Source of the DNA: Monosporascus cannonballus
Lineage: Eukaryota > Ascomycota > Sordariomycetes > Xylariales
Assembly: GCA_004154925.1 (NCBI GenBank)
Contig: QJNS01000414.1
Span: forward strand, 1-41,102
Direction: 5' to 3'
DNA length: 41,102 bases
Below the pieces are notes generated by a model. The model was not told the DNA's origin. It made no database searches and was given only the letters and a program-made list of their open reading frames with translations. Positions 1 to 11,341 of the stretch are shown in pieces. Position 1 is the first letter of the stretch. Each line of letters opens with the position of its first letter. Both the position numbers and the translations under genes were made by a program.

Positions 1-87
1 GTTATGAATTATCGGAGTTAAGCCTTTAAGCTGTAAACACGTGACGAGTCGCGAGCTTGTCTGAGTCGCGAGCTTATCTTGTACGTT
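1..87. other. Short non-AT-rich flank of unknown origin
   Basis: About 85 bases with normal GC, containing two copies of gagtcgcgagctt, directly abut RIP-mutated Gypsy sequence whose homology to the copy near 37.2 kb starts at about 88. It could be the edge of another repeat or of host DNA into which the truncated element is joined. No coding signal is visible. Confidence 0.3.
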
Positions 88-3000
88 ATTTAAAATACCG
101 TAATTAAATTTGGTTTGTTTTATTTATATAAAAAAATATTATAAGATAAAATTTGTTTTAATTATTTCGTTATCCGATTATGATGCTTAATACGTAATTT
201 AAAATATTAGTTTCTAGTTTAACGAGGTAACTTAAATCGTATATAATTAATATTAATTTGTTAATAATTGCGTCCTTAATATCTTAAAATACATTTTCCG
301 TATTTGATATTTCTTTGAATTTTGTTTTTCGAAAAATTCGTTAAAAATATAATTATTTTACTAAAATTTTAAATAAATTTCCTAGAGTGATTAACTAATC
401 CAAAAAAAAATAAATTTTTTAATTATTATTAATATTTGTTATTTTCAAATTATAACGATTATGTTAAGGTTTATTTTAATATGTCCAAAAGTAATAATAT
501 ATTTTAGATTTTTTACTTTTTATTTATAAACTTAAATTTTTCTGCATTAATAAGTAATTTTACGTTTTATAAAACCTAAAAAACCTTTTAACCGTATCCG
601 GCATATATTTCTTCTATTTTTTAAAAAATATCAATATCAATAAAATACTAAATAACGAGAATATCGAAATATTTTTATAATATATAATTTATTATTCGTT
701 AAAAAATTATTAATACGTTCGTAAATTTTAATAACGTAATTAAATATTTAAATAATCCGTATTTCGTTTTAAAATCCTTTTTTTATTTATATCTTTTTTT
801 AATTTTGATAAAATTATATTTATTTTTAAAATAGAATATTATAAAGTGTATAGCTTTATAAAATTAGTTTTTTATTTTAGTAATTAAAAATAATAATATT
901 CGATTTTTAATAATAATAGCGTTTAATTATTAATAATTAATTATAAGTCGTAATGTTTTATTTTTTTAATACGAAATATATAAGATATTTTATTAATAAT
1001 ATTAAAAGTTAAATTTATTTTTTTGTAACCGATTTTCCGGATATGTTTCATAAATACAAAACCTATTTCCGTTAAAATTATAAATAAGGTAAAAATTCGT
1101 CGAAAGTTTTTCTTTAAAAATTATTTTATAATTTTATTTATTATATTTGAATAATTTCGTATTAACTTTTATTGTGAGAAACTATTTTCGTCTATAATAT
1201 TATAATAATATATTAATTAAAGTTTTCGATTCTTAAGATTATTATTATTATTTTAAAATATTATTTTATTACTTTAATTTTACTTTGATAATAATTATGA
1301 TACGTTATATTTATTTAATATGTATTTTTGTTATATTTTTATACTTATATTGATTATACTTATTCATTATATATTAAGATTTTAACATTTTCTATTTAGT
1401 AATAAAAAATAAAATAAATTTTATTTAATCAATTTTTTCGATAATTAAATTTCCCTATTACCATATTTATAATAATCCTAAAATTATACCATAATTTTTA
1501 AATCAAACGAGATCGAAATTGATTATGTAATATCGTCCTTAAACGAAAACCTCGAAATAATTAATTTTGCGTATAACTTTTCCATTATCGTATACGAATT
1601 CTTAATTTTCGGTATTAGTTATTATATAAAACTTTAATTTATATTTCTATAATACTTTAAATTTAATAATTATATTCGGTATAATATACTTCCTGTTTAA
1701 AATTTTATAATTTATTATTATAATATATTAATGCCTTCCGATTTTTATTTTCAAAATAATAAAATTATTAACAGTTTTTATTATTACGTTTAAAACCTTT
1801 TTTGGGAATCCCTTTTAATTTTTTAAAGTTTCGTTAATTTACGGCTTTTTTTTAAATAACCTTTTCTTAGTTTTTATTCGAATATATCGAATTTTATTCA
1901 TGTTTTTTAAAGCGTTAAATTATTATATTTATCGTTATTACCGGCGTATTATTTTATTAAATTATATTAATTATTTTTAATTTGATTATAATTTTCGTTT
2001 CTATTTAATAAATTATTTTTTATATTTGCGATTTTGTTTTATTATATATTATTTTTATTATCGTTTTAAAAACTTTTTATAGTTTAACGTATTATGTTAA
2101 TAAGCTTTTTTTAAATAAGTTATAATAAATATTAATTTAAAAAAACGTTTCTAATAATTGTCTGGTAATATTTTTTATTATACATTAAATTAACTTTTTC
2201 TGTTTAATAATTATATTATTAATAATAGCAAAAAAAGATTTTATCGGTATTATTCTTTTTCCGGTTAACGTTTTATTTCGGCCAGTTATTAAATATTTTT
2301 TGGGCTTACAATTCGAAATTATCGATATTATTATTTATTATTTTTATTATTTCCGGTTTAGTTTAAAAAATTAAATTTTTCGTAATATATACAAGTAATT
2401 CGTACGTAAATGTATTATTTTTATTTTTCGTAATCGGGATATTTTCGTCGTCGATAATATATGGCGTATATTTTGCCGTACTAATTAGATATTCCGGAAT
2501 AAACTTTTTCTATTTATTTTTAATATTTGCGTAATTATCCTCATAATATTTTGTATTATGTTTATGATATTTATTAAATTAGTTTTTTAATTCTTCGTCT
2601 TTTGCGTTAAATCTTTTTTATAAAAACTTTTATTATATTTTTTACTATAGAAAACCCGGTATATACTTAAGCTCAATTATATTAATAAATTTCCTTTTAC
2701 TTTTTATTTTTTTTAAATTAAGCTTCAAATATTAATTTCTAATTATTTTAACCGAATTTCTTAACTATTTTATATTACGTTATTTTATATTCTATTTTAT
2801 TATAATTATAATATTTAATTTACCTTCAATTTTTCCTATAAGTAACTTTCAATTTTATAAATTTTAATTTTATATTATATAAAATATTATTACGTTTAAA
2901 CATGTTAATATTAATTATATATCAGGATTTATTATTATTATTTTTAATATTTTTAATGTGTTATACGTATTATTAATCGTTAATCTTAATTATTATAACG

Positions 3001-3840
3001 ATATAATCCGATAAATAATTAGGCCGATTAAATTTAAAAAACAAATTTTATATTTCTTATAAGGCGTCGGAAAACTTAGCTACTAATATTTTTTATTTTT
3101 ATTTTAATTTAATAATTAATAAAGTTAATTCACTACTATAATTAAATACGGATCTTTTCTAATTTAATTATTAAATTTATATTTCGGTTTTTAGTTTTTC
3201 GTTTATTATTCCGAATATTCTTATTAATATTTATTTATGTTATATTTAATTATTAGAAATTTGTACTATTTTTAAGCTTTATTTTTCGATTAATAAAGTA
3301 ATATATTTCTTTTATACGGATTCGAATTAAATAACCGTATTTTCGGTAAATCGTTTAATTACAAATTTAACTTATATAATAAACGTAATAAATTAATTAA
3401 AAGAATATCCGAAATATATTCGGTATTAAATTAGAAATAATTATAACTTAATTAAATTTTTGTCGAAAATTTTTAGCTTAAAAATTTTTAAAAAGTTTCC
3501 GGTTTTTTGGTAAAACTTAGCTAAATAATTTAACTTATTCGAAAAAGCTTTTCGGATTCGGGAATTTTTTTTTCCTTAAGTTTTTTATAAGCGGCTTAAA
3601 AAGACATCGTAAAATCATTATTATTTTTCTTAAAGTAGATAATACGTTCGTTTATAACATCTAATCCTTAAAGAATTCTTTTGCAAAAAACGCGAAATTT
3701 CTTTTTTTTTTTAGATTTTATTTTAATATCGGAGTAATTGAGGATTCGGTAAATAAGCTATTCGGGTTATTTATTAGTAAATGTAACGTTAATCGATTTT
3801 ACTTAAAAATTAACGGTATTATTAAAAGAAATTTGCAATA

Positions 3841-4210
3841 TATAACGGCTAAAAAGTTTATTTAATTATTAAACTTTTATCGTATAAATTTATATTAATA
3901 AAAATATTATATGAATTTGAATAATAAATAGAATAATCGTATTACATATTATAATTCCAAAAATGCCTTGAATAACAAATTATTATTTTAAATTAAAGTT
4001 ATTTAAATTATAAAATTAATAAATATTTTATATTTAATTTTTTTAACTTATTATACCTGGCTTTATAAGTTTTACGATCGATCCTATTAAGCCTGGCTTT
4101 ATGGGCTTTACGATCGATCCTGTTGAGCCGTTACGTGACTCGATTTACCTGGCTTAGCCATTTTTCTGTTGCGACCGTTTTCCGAGGCCGCAACCCGTCA
4201 GGTCTTAACA
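3841..4210 (-). repeat. LTR (5' LTR of the left Gypsy copy)
   Basis: On the minus strand it begins TGTTAAGACC and ends in GCCGTTATA, matching the termini of the other LTRs in the window (TGTTATAACC ... TTACA). It is about 370 bp long. The U3 end (4056-4210) has kept much of its GC while the rest is strongly AT-rich. The boundaries rest on alignment with the other four LTR copies. Confidence 0.8.
4056..4127 (-). repeat. Two tandem 36-bp units in the LTR U3
   Basis: Units 4056-4091 and 4092-4127 both start cctggcttta and contain acgatcgatcct. They differ only by transitions, with the first unit carrying A/T where the second has G/C. That fits RIP acting unevenly on two copies that were once identical. 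Confidence 0.75.
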
Positions 4211-5344
4211 TGGATTATCCCTTAAGTACGGGTTTTTAATTATCTTAACGATGTTTCTTAGGTACCTTATATTATGCTATTTTATGTCCCATCTTATTGC
4301 AATTAAAATATTTAGTTTGATTTTAGTCCTTCTTATAAGTGGCTCTTCATTCTATTAATCCTAGTTTCGTGCCGTAAAAAATATTACTACGTTAAGAAGC
4401 ACTAATATTAGCCAAATATCGGGGTTTGTTATTATTTTTTTCTGTTAATATCTTTAGTACGCCAAATATATTGTCGATCGTCGATTTTGATTATTATAAC
4501 GATATAATCCGATATATAATTAGGCCGGTTCAATTTGAAAAATTCTTTTTATATTTTCTTTTTTTAGACCGTGGAAATATTTAATATTTAATTTTTTGGT
4601 CCTGAATTTAACTTAAATGCTAATTAAATAACCGTATTATCGTAACTAGATATTAACTTCTTTTATCATAATTATTAGATTTACATTTTAATTTTTTGTT
4701 TTTTCGTTTATTATTCCAAAGACTTTCGTTAATACTTCTTTAAGTTATTCGTAATTATTAGAAACTGGCATAATTTCCGGGTTTTTTTATTACCAAAAAT
4801 CGTATTTTTTATGACAAGTTCAAATTTTATGGTTATATCTTCGATATATCGTCTGATTACGAATTTAATTCGTATAATAAACGTAATTAATTAAATAGAA
4901 AAATACCTAAAGTATGTTCGGAATTAAATTGGAAACAATTATAACTTATTTAAAATTTCGTTAAAAAATTCTGATTTAAATGGTTTAAGAACCTTTTTTA
5001 ATTCCTTAGTAAAATTTAGATAAATAATCTAGCTCGTTCGAAAAGGCTTTTTAATCTTAAGAGCTTTCCTCTTTTCCTTAAATATCTTATAGACGGCTTA
5101 AAAGTACGTCGTAAGATTATTATTATTCTTTTTAAGTTTAAAAATTCGTTCGTTTATAATATCTAGATATCGAAGAACTTTTTCGTAAAAAAATTAGACT
5201 GCTTCTTTTCCTTCTCGGATTCTATTACGGTATCCAGGTTATCAAAGACCTGGTAAATGGGTTATTCGGGCTGCTTGCTAAAAAATATATTATCGATAAC
5301 ATTATTTAGAGTCTAACGGTTATACTAAATAAAAATTTACAACG
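4211..5344 (-). mobile_element. RIP-mutated gag fragment of a second Gypsy copy
   Basis: The fragment is collinear with 2760-3840 of the neighbouring copy: both share the block around ttataacgatataatccgat and later gag segments. Near 4285-4310 the minus strand still spells a mutated zinc knuckle (Y-F-N-C-N-K-M-G-H, from C-F-N-C-G-K-M-G-H). Together with the LTR at 5345-5708 this is the 5' part of an older minus-strand element. It is cut just after the knuckle by the LTR of the element at 88-4210. Confidence 0.7.
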
Positions 5345-5708
5345 TATAACGGCTATATAATTTAACTAATTATTAAACTTATGTTATTCGAATTTATATT
5401 AATAAAAATATTATAAGAATTTAAATAAAATATATAATATCATATTACGTTTTTTAATATTAAAAATATTTTAAATATCGATATTTTATTATAAGTTAAT
5501 ATTATTTTAAATTATGAAAATAACTAACGTTTCATATTATTTATAATTTCGTCTTATTCTGTATAAATCTTTGTATTTTCACAAAATCCTAATAATTCTC
5601 TTTTTTGCAGATTTCGCAAAATCTCAATCATCCTGTTACGTAACCTACCTTTTTGTACTTTACTTGTCTTAACTGTTTTGGATATATCAAGTACGTTGGG
5701 CTATAACA
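5345..5708 (-). repeat. LTR (5' LTR of the older, interrupted Gypsy copy)
   Basis: On the minus strand it begins TGTTATAGCC and ends CCGTTATA. It is about 364 bp and homologous along its length to the LTR at 3841-4210. It borders the gag fragment on its left. Confidence 0.75.
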
Positions 5709-5995
5709 TATGAATATAGTTATATATAAAATATCTTTTATATATCTTTAATATTAAAAAAGTTATGAAGTTTTTTTAAATATTACTTATAAAATGTAGA
5801 GTAAAACGTATTATTAAATATAATAAAATTTTTAAAAAAGAAATATTACGTAATTATACCAATTTTCTACATATTCTTCTTTTATAGAGGGCGTAAAGTT
5901 AATAACGGTATTGATAGCCGCTTATTTTCCTGATTTCTATTCGAATTTTAAAGCGTTGTTGAAAATATAGCGATTTTGACGATTTTGTATGGGAA
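5709..5995. other. AT-rich spacer, no gene seen
   Basis: Very AT-rich sequence between the outermost LTR and an abrupt switch to normal GC at about 5985. It resembles mutated repeat DNA but could not be matched to any other part of the window. Confidence 0.5.
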
Positions 5996-8900
5996 ATGGC
6001 CGGCGCGTTGAGGGGGTGGCTCGTTCATGGGTTGGCCGCCTTATCTTGCAGCAGGGGGATGAATGGCACTCCTAGAAGTCTTACGGCTGAGCAAGACTTG
6101 AAAGGGATGTTTGCTACCAGCCAGAGTGCCCTAGCGTCGCTATCTTCAGCTGGAGACCTACTCGATGTCTCGTTCGAAGCGTCGGAGGAAGATTCAGGTG
6201 AGCCATAATGCTCGGCCAGTGTTATTACCCGGCTACCGGCCTCGAGTCCTCAGTTCCTGGCGCTGCAACGCGGAGCTCTACCGATGAATGCTTGCTTCCC
6301 CATCAACCCGAGGCGGCTAGTCTGGAGGGTCTGAAATGGCTGTTGTCTTCTACCTTTGACAAAGCGAAGGCTGTAGCCTGGCGTCTGCACCAGCGCCCGA
6401 AATACCACCGAGATCCCGAGGATGCGGCCATAGACGAGGAGTTTTTTGCTGAGAACAAGGAGAAATTGAGGAGACTGCACCACCAACAATCTGCCACACT
6501 CGCCCTACCACGGCTCATCAACGCCATGGAAAGATGGTTGGATGTCTCGACGCCTTTATCAGTTCGCTTATAGCGTCGAGACTGTTCCCCACCGTGTATG
6601 GCTAGATCGATGGCCTCGTGACGGGAGAGGGATTTCAGATGTTCTCATGCCCAAAGTGCGAGAGTACGAACGTCAATGGGCGGCGCAATACACACGAGCC
6701 GGAGGCGATCCAGATTTCCTTGATGTGCCAGATTTAACCAAGTATGATTTGGTTGAGTTGATCATGCTTTGCCCTACCCACCGACGCGATGAAACGAACA
6801 GAAGCGAAAAGCATGGCAAGAAGCGCGATAAAGACGAGCTCTATTCAGCTAATTTGGCTGATGGAAAACATCAGAACCCGGTTCATTAGGGAGCATCAGC
6901 AAAGCCGGGCCTGCTTATTCAAAGACGATCGTACTGTTACTTTCCGACCTGGCAGTCTGGTGTGCCAGATTTCACGAAGTGATTCGGGGTCTGCCTGTCC
7001 CGAGACAGCCTGGCAGCGATTACAGTGGTACAAGACATCGGACCTTTCGTCGTGTAGGAATATATAACTATATTACGCTTGAACTATCAACGCAGTTCGA
7101 GCGGCCGATGTTTTGCAATATTCCAACACGTCGCAACCTGGCTACTTCTCTATGTTCCCCGACCTGTTGCGCGCAATCACAGGCTTCAGCTCCCACGACT
7201 AGCGTTCGCGGGATGATGTGCACACTGCGCTCTCGATCACAAGCCCTAAATTCCTAGTTCCGGTTCTAAAAGACGAACAGAATCTACGCAATTCAGAGTG
7301 GACGCGTCTGAACTTGTTTCCCGCCACGTTGCCCATAGATTCTGCCATCATTGGAAGGATTTGGGCTGCCATTTCAAGCGCGCAAAGGTCCTTGAACAGT
7401 CATAAAGAAGAGCGCAGAGGTTGGAACTTCCGGCCAAGAGCTCAGGAATTTGACTATGCAATCGACGCCAGCAGAAGTGATGACAGCGAACAATGGTCTG
7501 GCGAAGACTATTTTAAGGCAATGGCTCAAACATGACGCCAAGATCGACGGGGTCTGCGAGCAGTCCGTCAAAGATGCATTGAAGTTACATCAGCACCTGC
7601 TTCGTCCACTATGGCAAAGCCTACACTGGCACTGATCCTCTTGGTAAAAGGGAGGCGCAAGTCATCATGAAGATCATCCAACAAGGGACTCACGACCATA
7701 TTCTTATGGACGCAGAAGCAGGATCAAACAAAGTTACTGTTGAAGATCTCATTTCTGTCCTTCCAGGGCGATCGATGACTGTCTCAGTAATGTACAGGGC
7801 GATTAGTCAATTGCTTCTTACAAGTGACGCCGACACCATCTCGCCCAAAGCATTGGTCCTTTATCTTGCCGATGTTGATAGTTCGGACAGAGTCTCAGTC
7901 ATCGCAGAGTTTTTTTCGACCGCCCACGGACAGCGCCGAGCCTGGCGTTATTTATATACTGGGCTCCGATGACAAGAAGTGCAACGCACTCGCCATCTGC
8001 TTCACAGCGCAGACTTACTGCGGCACGTTTCTTCTTGGCAGCGCTAATGGGACTTGTTATCTTAAGACAACGTTGCATCAGCTCTTCACACGATTTGATG
8101 ACAAGTTAGCCCCAAACAAAAAATGGTGGGACGAAGTCGAAGGTTAGGCTTGGAATCGATTCTTCGAGGTCAAGCTAGATTGCTCACAAAGTGAGATCGG
8201 ACCCGAGCTATTTCGTATCATCTTCGATTCTGCCAGCCTCCCTATTGTTACTTTGGGATTGTTTTATTGGTATCCACCAGATCATGCATGAGGGAAAGCG
8301 GAAGCATGCGCCGTATTGGCGCTGGCGCTTGTTGGCCCTCTGCCGGTCGTCATTATCGAAGACAGGCAAGACAAATGCCGCTAATCACAACCGACGAGAA
8401 CAGCAACGGGCGAATCAGATCACGAAAAGCATTGCTGGTTCTGGAGAGCCCGCGTCGGAGGAGAAAACATCGGGAGAATCAGATCAAATTACTGACAGGT
8501 TGATCTTTTCGGTCGAATCTACGCTTCGCGAAATGGCGAGCATAGATTTACAGAATACTGTCGCCATTACGGACTGCATTAGTAAGTGCTTGACGATAAA
8601 GGAGCGAAACCGTCTTCTATTCTCCAAAGAGGACGAGGACGAGCTCTACAGGGCTTTGGGATCATCGGTCGACAAAGGCAGTAGGTCAAGGATGCGGACT
8701 GCTAAGAGCTGCTCGTTGATTACCATTTCCTCTAGTTCAACGTGATCAATTTCCACAGCAGATAAAGGCCATGAACCAATTCAGAGCTCCCCATCGTGCT
8801 ACTTTCGACAATCTCGTCAAGTATGCATCAGCAACGCTCAAATGCTGGGACCACAACAGGGTTGGCATGCTGCATTGGCTCAAGTTTCTGCTTGCCAATG

Positions 8901-10213
8901 CAATGCCCGAGTCGCGAGAACGAATCTGTCGGGTTCTTCAACATCCTAGTATACATCCCTTGAGTATGCAATATGCACTAGGACAAGAGACATGGCCTGT
9001 CGATTTATTCGACACCTTCCCACGTCTGAACATTTCTGATCTGGGATCTCTCCGAAATTGCTTTTCTCAGTACCATGGGGTTTGCCACACGCCTGAGGGA
9101 ACTTGGTTATACCAAGGAAGTGCGACAAGATGTCGGGTGGACGCGCAAAACCAGGTAATCTATCCAGTTGGTGAAGCCGCAAGGATGTATCAAGGCCATC
9201 GCAGGTCGCTCAGCAAGTCGGCGCCCCCTCATCTGATCCACGAGCTCATGATGGCTCCCGAAAACAAGAGCTTCTTTGTCTCCAATGTGCGGTTCCCAAT
9301 CATGGAGACGGGTACCTCAAGCCTCAAAGCGCAAATCCTCCCCTTGTTGAGTGAGGTAATTTTCACCATTCTGCTCGGCACGAGCTCGCCCGCATATGGC
9401 ACACCGGAACCGCAGAAAGGGCATCTCACGAATGCATATCGACTGAGTCAGGTCCTAACGGTAGCCCTTCGTCCTGCTAATGCCCCTGCTCCTCCCTGGA
9501 GGGGAGCGAACGTTATGCTTCCATTACTCCAGCCTCCAAGACCCGTACTTTTGCTCTCGAATCACGACCCCTCAGAACACAAGCTGAACAAGTTGCGTGA
9601 GAACTACCACAAGCTGACCCAGGCATCTTCGCTCGATGAGCAGAACCTGGACATACTAGCTGCGTCAGTTGGGGTGACTATCTCCAACCTGGCTACTCGT
9701 GAGGAAGTGAAGGACACCTACCGTCAGATTGCCTCGTTACCTAAATCAGATGTCTCGGAAATAGCGTTCGCGATTGATCTCTTCTTATGGACTGCTATCA
9801 TATCGCGCGCGGAAGCATTTGACTTGGTCAGGGGTCCTGTGAAAGGGGTATACTTTCTCTACGATGAGGCTTTGGATTGGGCGAAAGTCTCGTGTAAAGC
9901 GATGTCACTCGTCGAAGCCATCAACACGCCCAACACATGCTTCTGCTGAAACATTTCAGCAAGCATAACTGCCATAGAATCTTCACCAGCCATCAGAAGG
10001 CTGATCGTGGACGACATTCCAAACGGGCATTGTTCTTGTATCAGTTGTCACACTTACTAAGGATCAGGTGCACAGCTCTTGAGGATATATTGACTTGTCT
10101 AAAGTTAGGAAACGTTGATCCCACTTGTTGTGGGCGATCCACTGATATAGGGCTCCGGAAGGGAATAACAATCATCCGAAAACCCTAGCCAGGGGTGCCC
10201 TTTTTTATGATAT
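5996..10213 (+). pseudogene. Left part of a large decayed gene of unknown function
   Basis: A 4.2-kb stretch with coding-like composition whose open segments change frame repeatedly: 5996-6208, 6208-6573, 6542-6889, 7218-7535, 7667-7972, 8191-8745 and 8771-9951. Several junctions look like small indels rather than introns. At about 8710-8740, for instance, GLLRAAR in one frame runs straight into LPFPLVQ in another. After the stop at 9949-9951 the same frame continues with protein-like sequence (SSPAIRRLIVDDIPNG) broken by stops. The longest open segment encodes 392 residues that I do not recognise. The segment at 7667-7972 (SMTVSVMYRAISQLLL) has a faint look of an Ulp1-type cysteine protease, which I do not rely on. 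The same gene probably resumes at 18594. A multi-intron gene is the alternative reading. Confidence 0.5.
10042..10213 (+). repeat. 172-bp direct repeat, left copy
   Basis: It is repeated at 18594-18765 with no indels and a constant offset of 8552. The two copies differ at 12 positions, all transitions. The six sites where this copy carries T/A against C/G lie in its right half (from about 10105 on), next to the insert. Confidence 0.9.
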
Positions 10214-10943
10214 ACCCCCTAATCTTTCTATAGCTATATAACAGAAGGATTACCCCATGGGCACCCCCCAGATCCAGCTCTTCCATGAAGCTATATATAA
10301 TTAAATGATAATATATGAAGTTCGGAAGCTCCTAACGGTAATAAAAATTGCGATTACGGATACAGCTTTCCCAGACGCACCCCCTTTTAAGGAACCGGTT
10401 CCCAGGGGTATAGATTAACTAATCGAAAATGTAACGTACGTTCCTTTTTATTACCGCGTTAGGCGTTTTTACGGACGAATTATTTCGAGTAAAGATATAT
10501 ATATAAAGCAGTAAGTTATTATATATCTGATTTTAGGTTGTACTTAATTATTAATAAATAAGATCGCTCCGGCCGCATATCGTTAATTTCTTAGGCGGTA
10601 ATATCGTTATATATTTTAGTATCCGGAATTTTTTTATTTTTTCCCGTACGGTTTTTTATTCCTTTATTAAGGCGCGTATCTTTATACGTTAAAAAACGTT
10701 ATTTAGCAAATTCGGCGGCTGGGCGTTTCGCGGTAGTTATTTCCTAAAAGCGTACATAAGCTTGCAATACGATTCCGAGGGCCAGATATATGTTAGCTGG
10801 TTCGCGAAATAAGGGCAGTAATATTTTCCGTTAAGCTCCGGGGAATTTACGGCATTTTTAACGAAAATTCCCTTAAGGTCGTAACCGTTTTATACGAATC
10901 TTTTCGTTTTAATTATTTCCGTTAATATACGATCGTTAAATAT
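10214..10943. mobile_element. AT-rich remnant of an unidentified older insertion, left part
   Basis: A moderately to strongly AT-rich block with RIP-like composition between the 172-bp repeat and the Gypsy target duplication. No reading frame or known terminus was recognised. With 17699-18593 it forms the DNA into which the Gypsy element inserted. An imperfect inverted pair, ggggtgccc (about 10192-10200) and gggcacccc (about 10259-10267), lies at its left edge. Confidence 0.45.
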
Positions 10944-10948
10944 TATTT
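10944..10948. repeat. 5-bp target-site duplication TATTT, left
   Basis: TATTT immediately precedes the 5' LTR, and the same five bases follow the 3' LTR at 17694-17698. This is the 5-bp duplication expected for Ty3/Gypsy integration. Confidence 0.85.
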
Positions 10949-11341
10949 TGTTATAACCTAACGATCTTGGCTTCCCCAAACGGTTGGAGAGCTTGGGCAC
11001 CCAAGCCCGACCATGCCAAGCAGATTACGTGATTGGCTTAAGGGGCTTAAAGGCTTAGCGCCTTTAAGCTGGTTAAGCTAGCAGATGGCTTAAAGGGCTC
11101 AAAGGGCTTAAGGGCTTAAGCCGGTTAAAAATTTAAGCCAGACCAAGGATATATACGTTTATTATTTCCATAATTTAAATAATTTTAATTTATAATATAA
11201 TATTATTATCTAAAGTATTTTTAGTATTACGAAACGTAATACGATTATTATATTTATTATTTAGATTTTTATAATACTTTTATTAATATAAACCCGTCGA
11301 CTTAAGGTTTAATAATTAATTAAACCTTATAATTTGTCATA
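10949..11341 (+). repeat. 5' LTR of the complete Gypsy element
   Basis: It begins TGTTATAACC and ends in TCATA, a mutated form of the TTACA end seen in the 3' LTR. It is 393 bp, against 403 bp for the 3' LTR, and has about one 10-bp 'ggggcttaa'-type unit fewer. The first 180 bp are relatively GC-rich and the remainder is strongly AT-rich. Confidence 0.92.
10966..11020 (+). other. Nested inverted repeat (stem-loop) in LTR U3
   Basis: CTTGGC (10966) pairs with GCCAAG (11015), and inside it lies the palindrome GCTTGGGCACCCAAGC (10991-11006). The equivalent position in the LTR at 33751 has the same outer arms but a different inner stem. Confidence 0.6.

Larger units (their letters stand above)
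88..4210 (-). mobile_element. RIP-mutated Ty3/Gypsy element, left-truncated (5' LTR, gag, part of pol)
   Basis: This minus-strand sequence is collinear with the element at 34463-41102; for example 88-330 matches about 37180-37400. Reading leftwards from the 5' LTR (3841-4210) come gag, then protease and reverse transcriptase. The copy stops near position 88, in sequence that corresponds to the RNase H/RT end of pol. Integrase, chromodomain and 3' LTR are absent or lie outside the window. No reading frame survives. Nearly all former CpA/TpG sites are now TpA, while CpG remains common, as expected from RIP. The zinc-knuckle part of gag is recognisable only by alignment, near 2760-2800. Confidence 0.8.

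Noticed and set aside
10192..10267. ggggtgccc / gggcacccc inverted pair as ends of a MITE
   Set aside because: The first arm also occurs in the right 172-bp repeat within apparent gene sequence, so it predates the insert. Only 9 bp pair.
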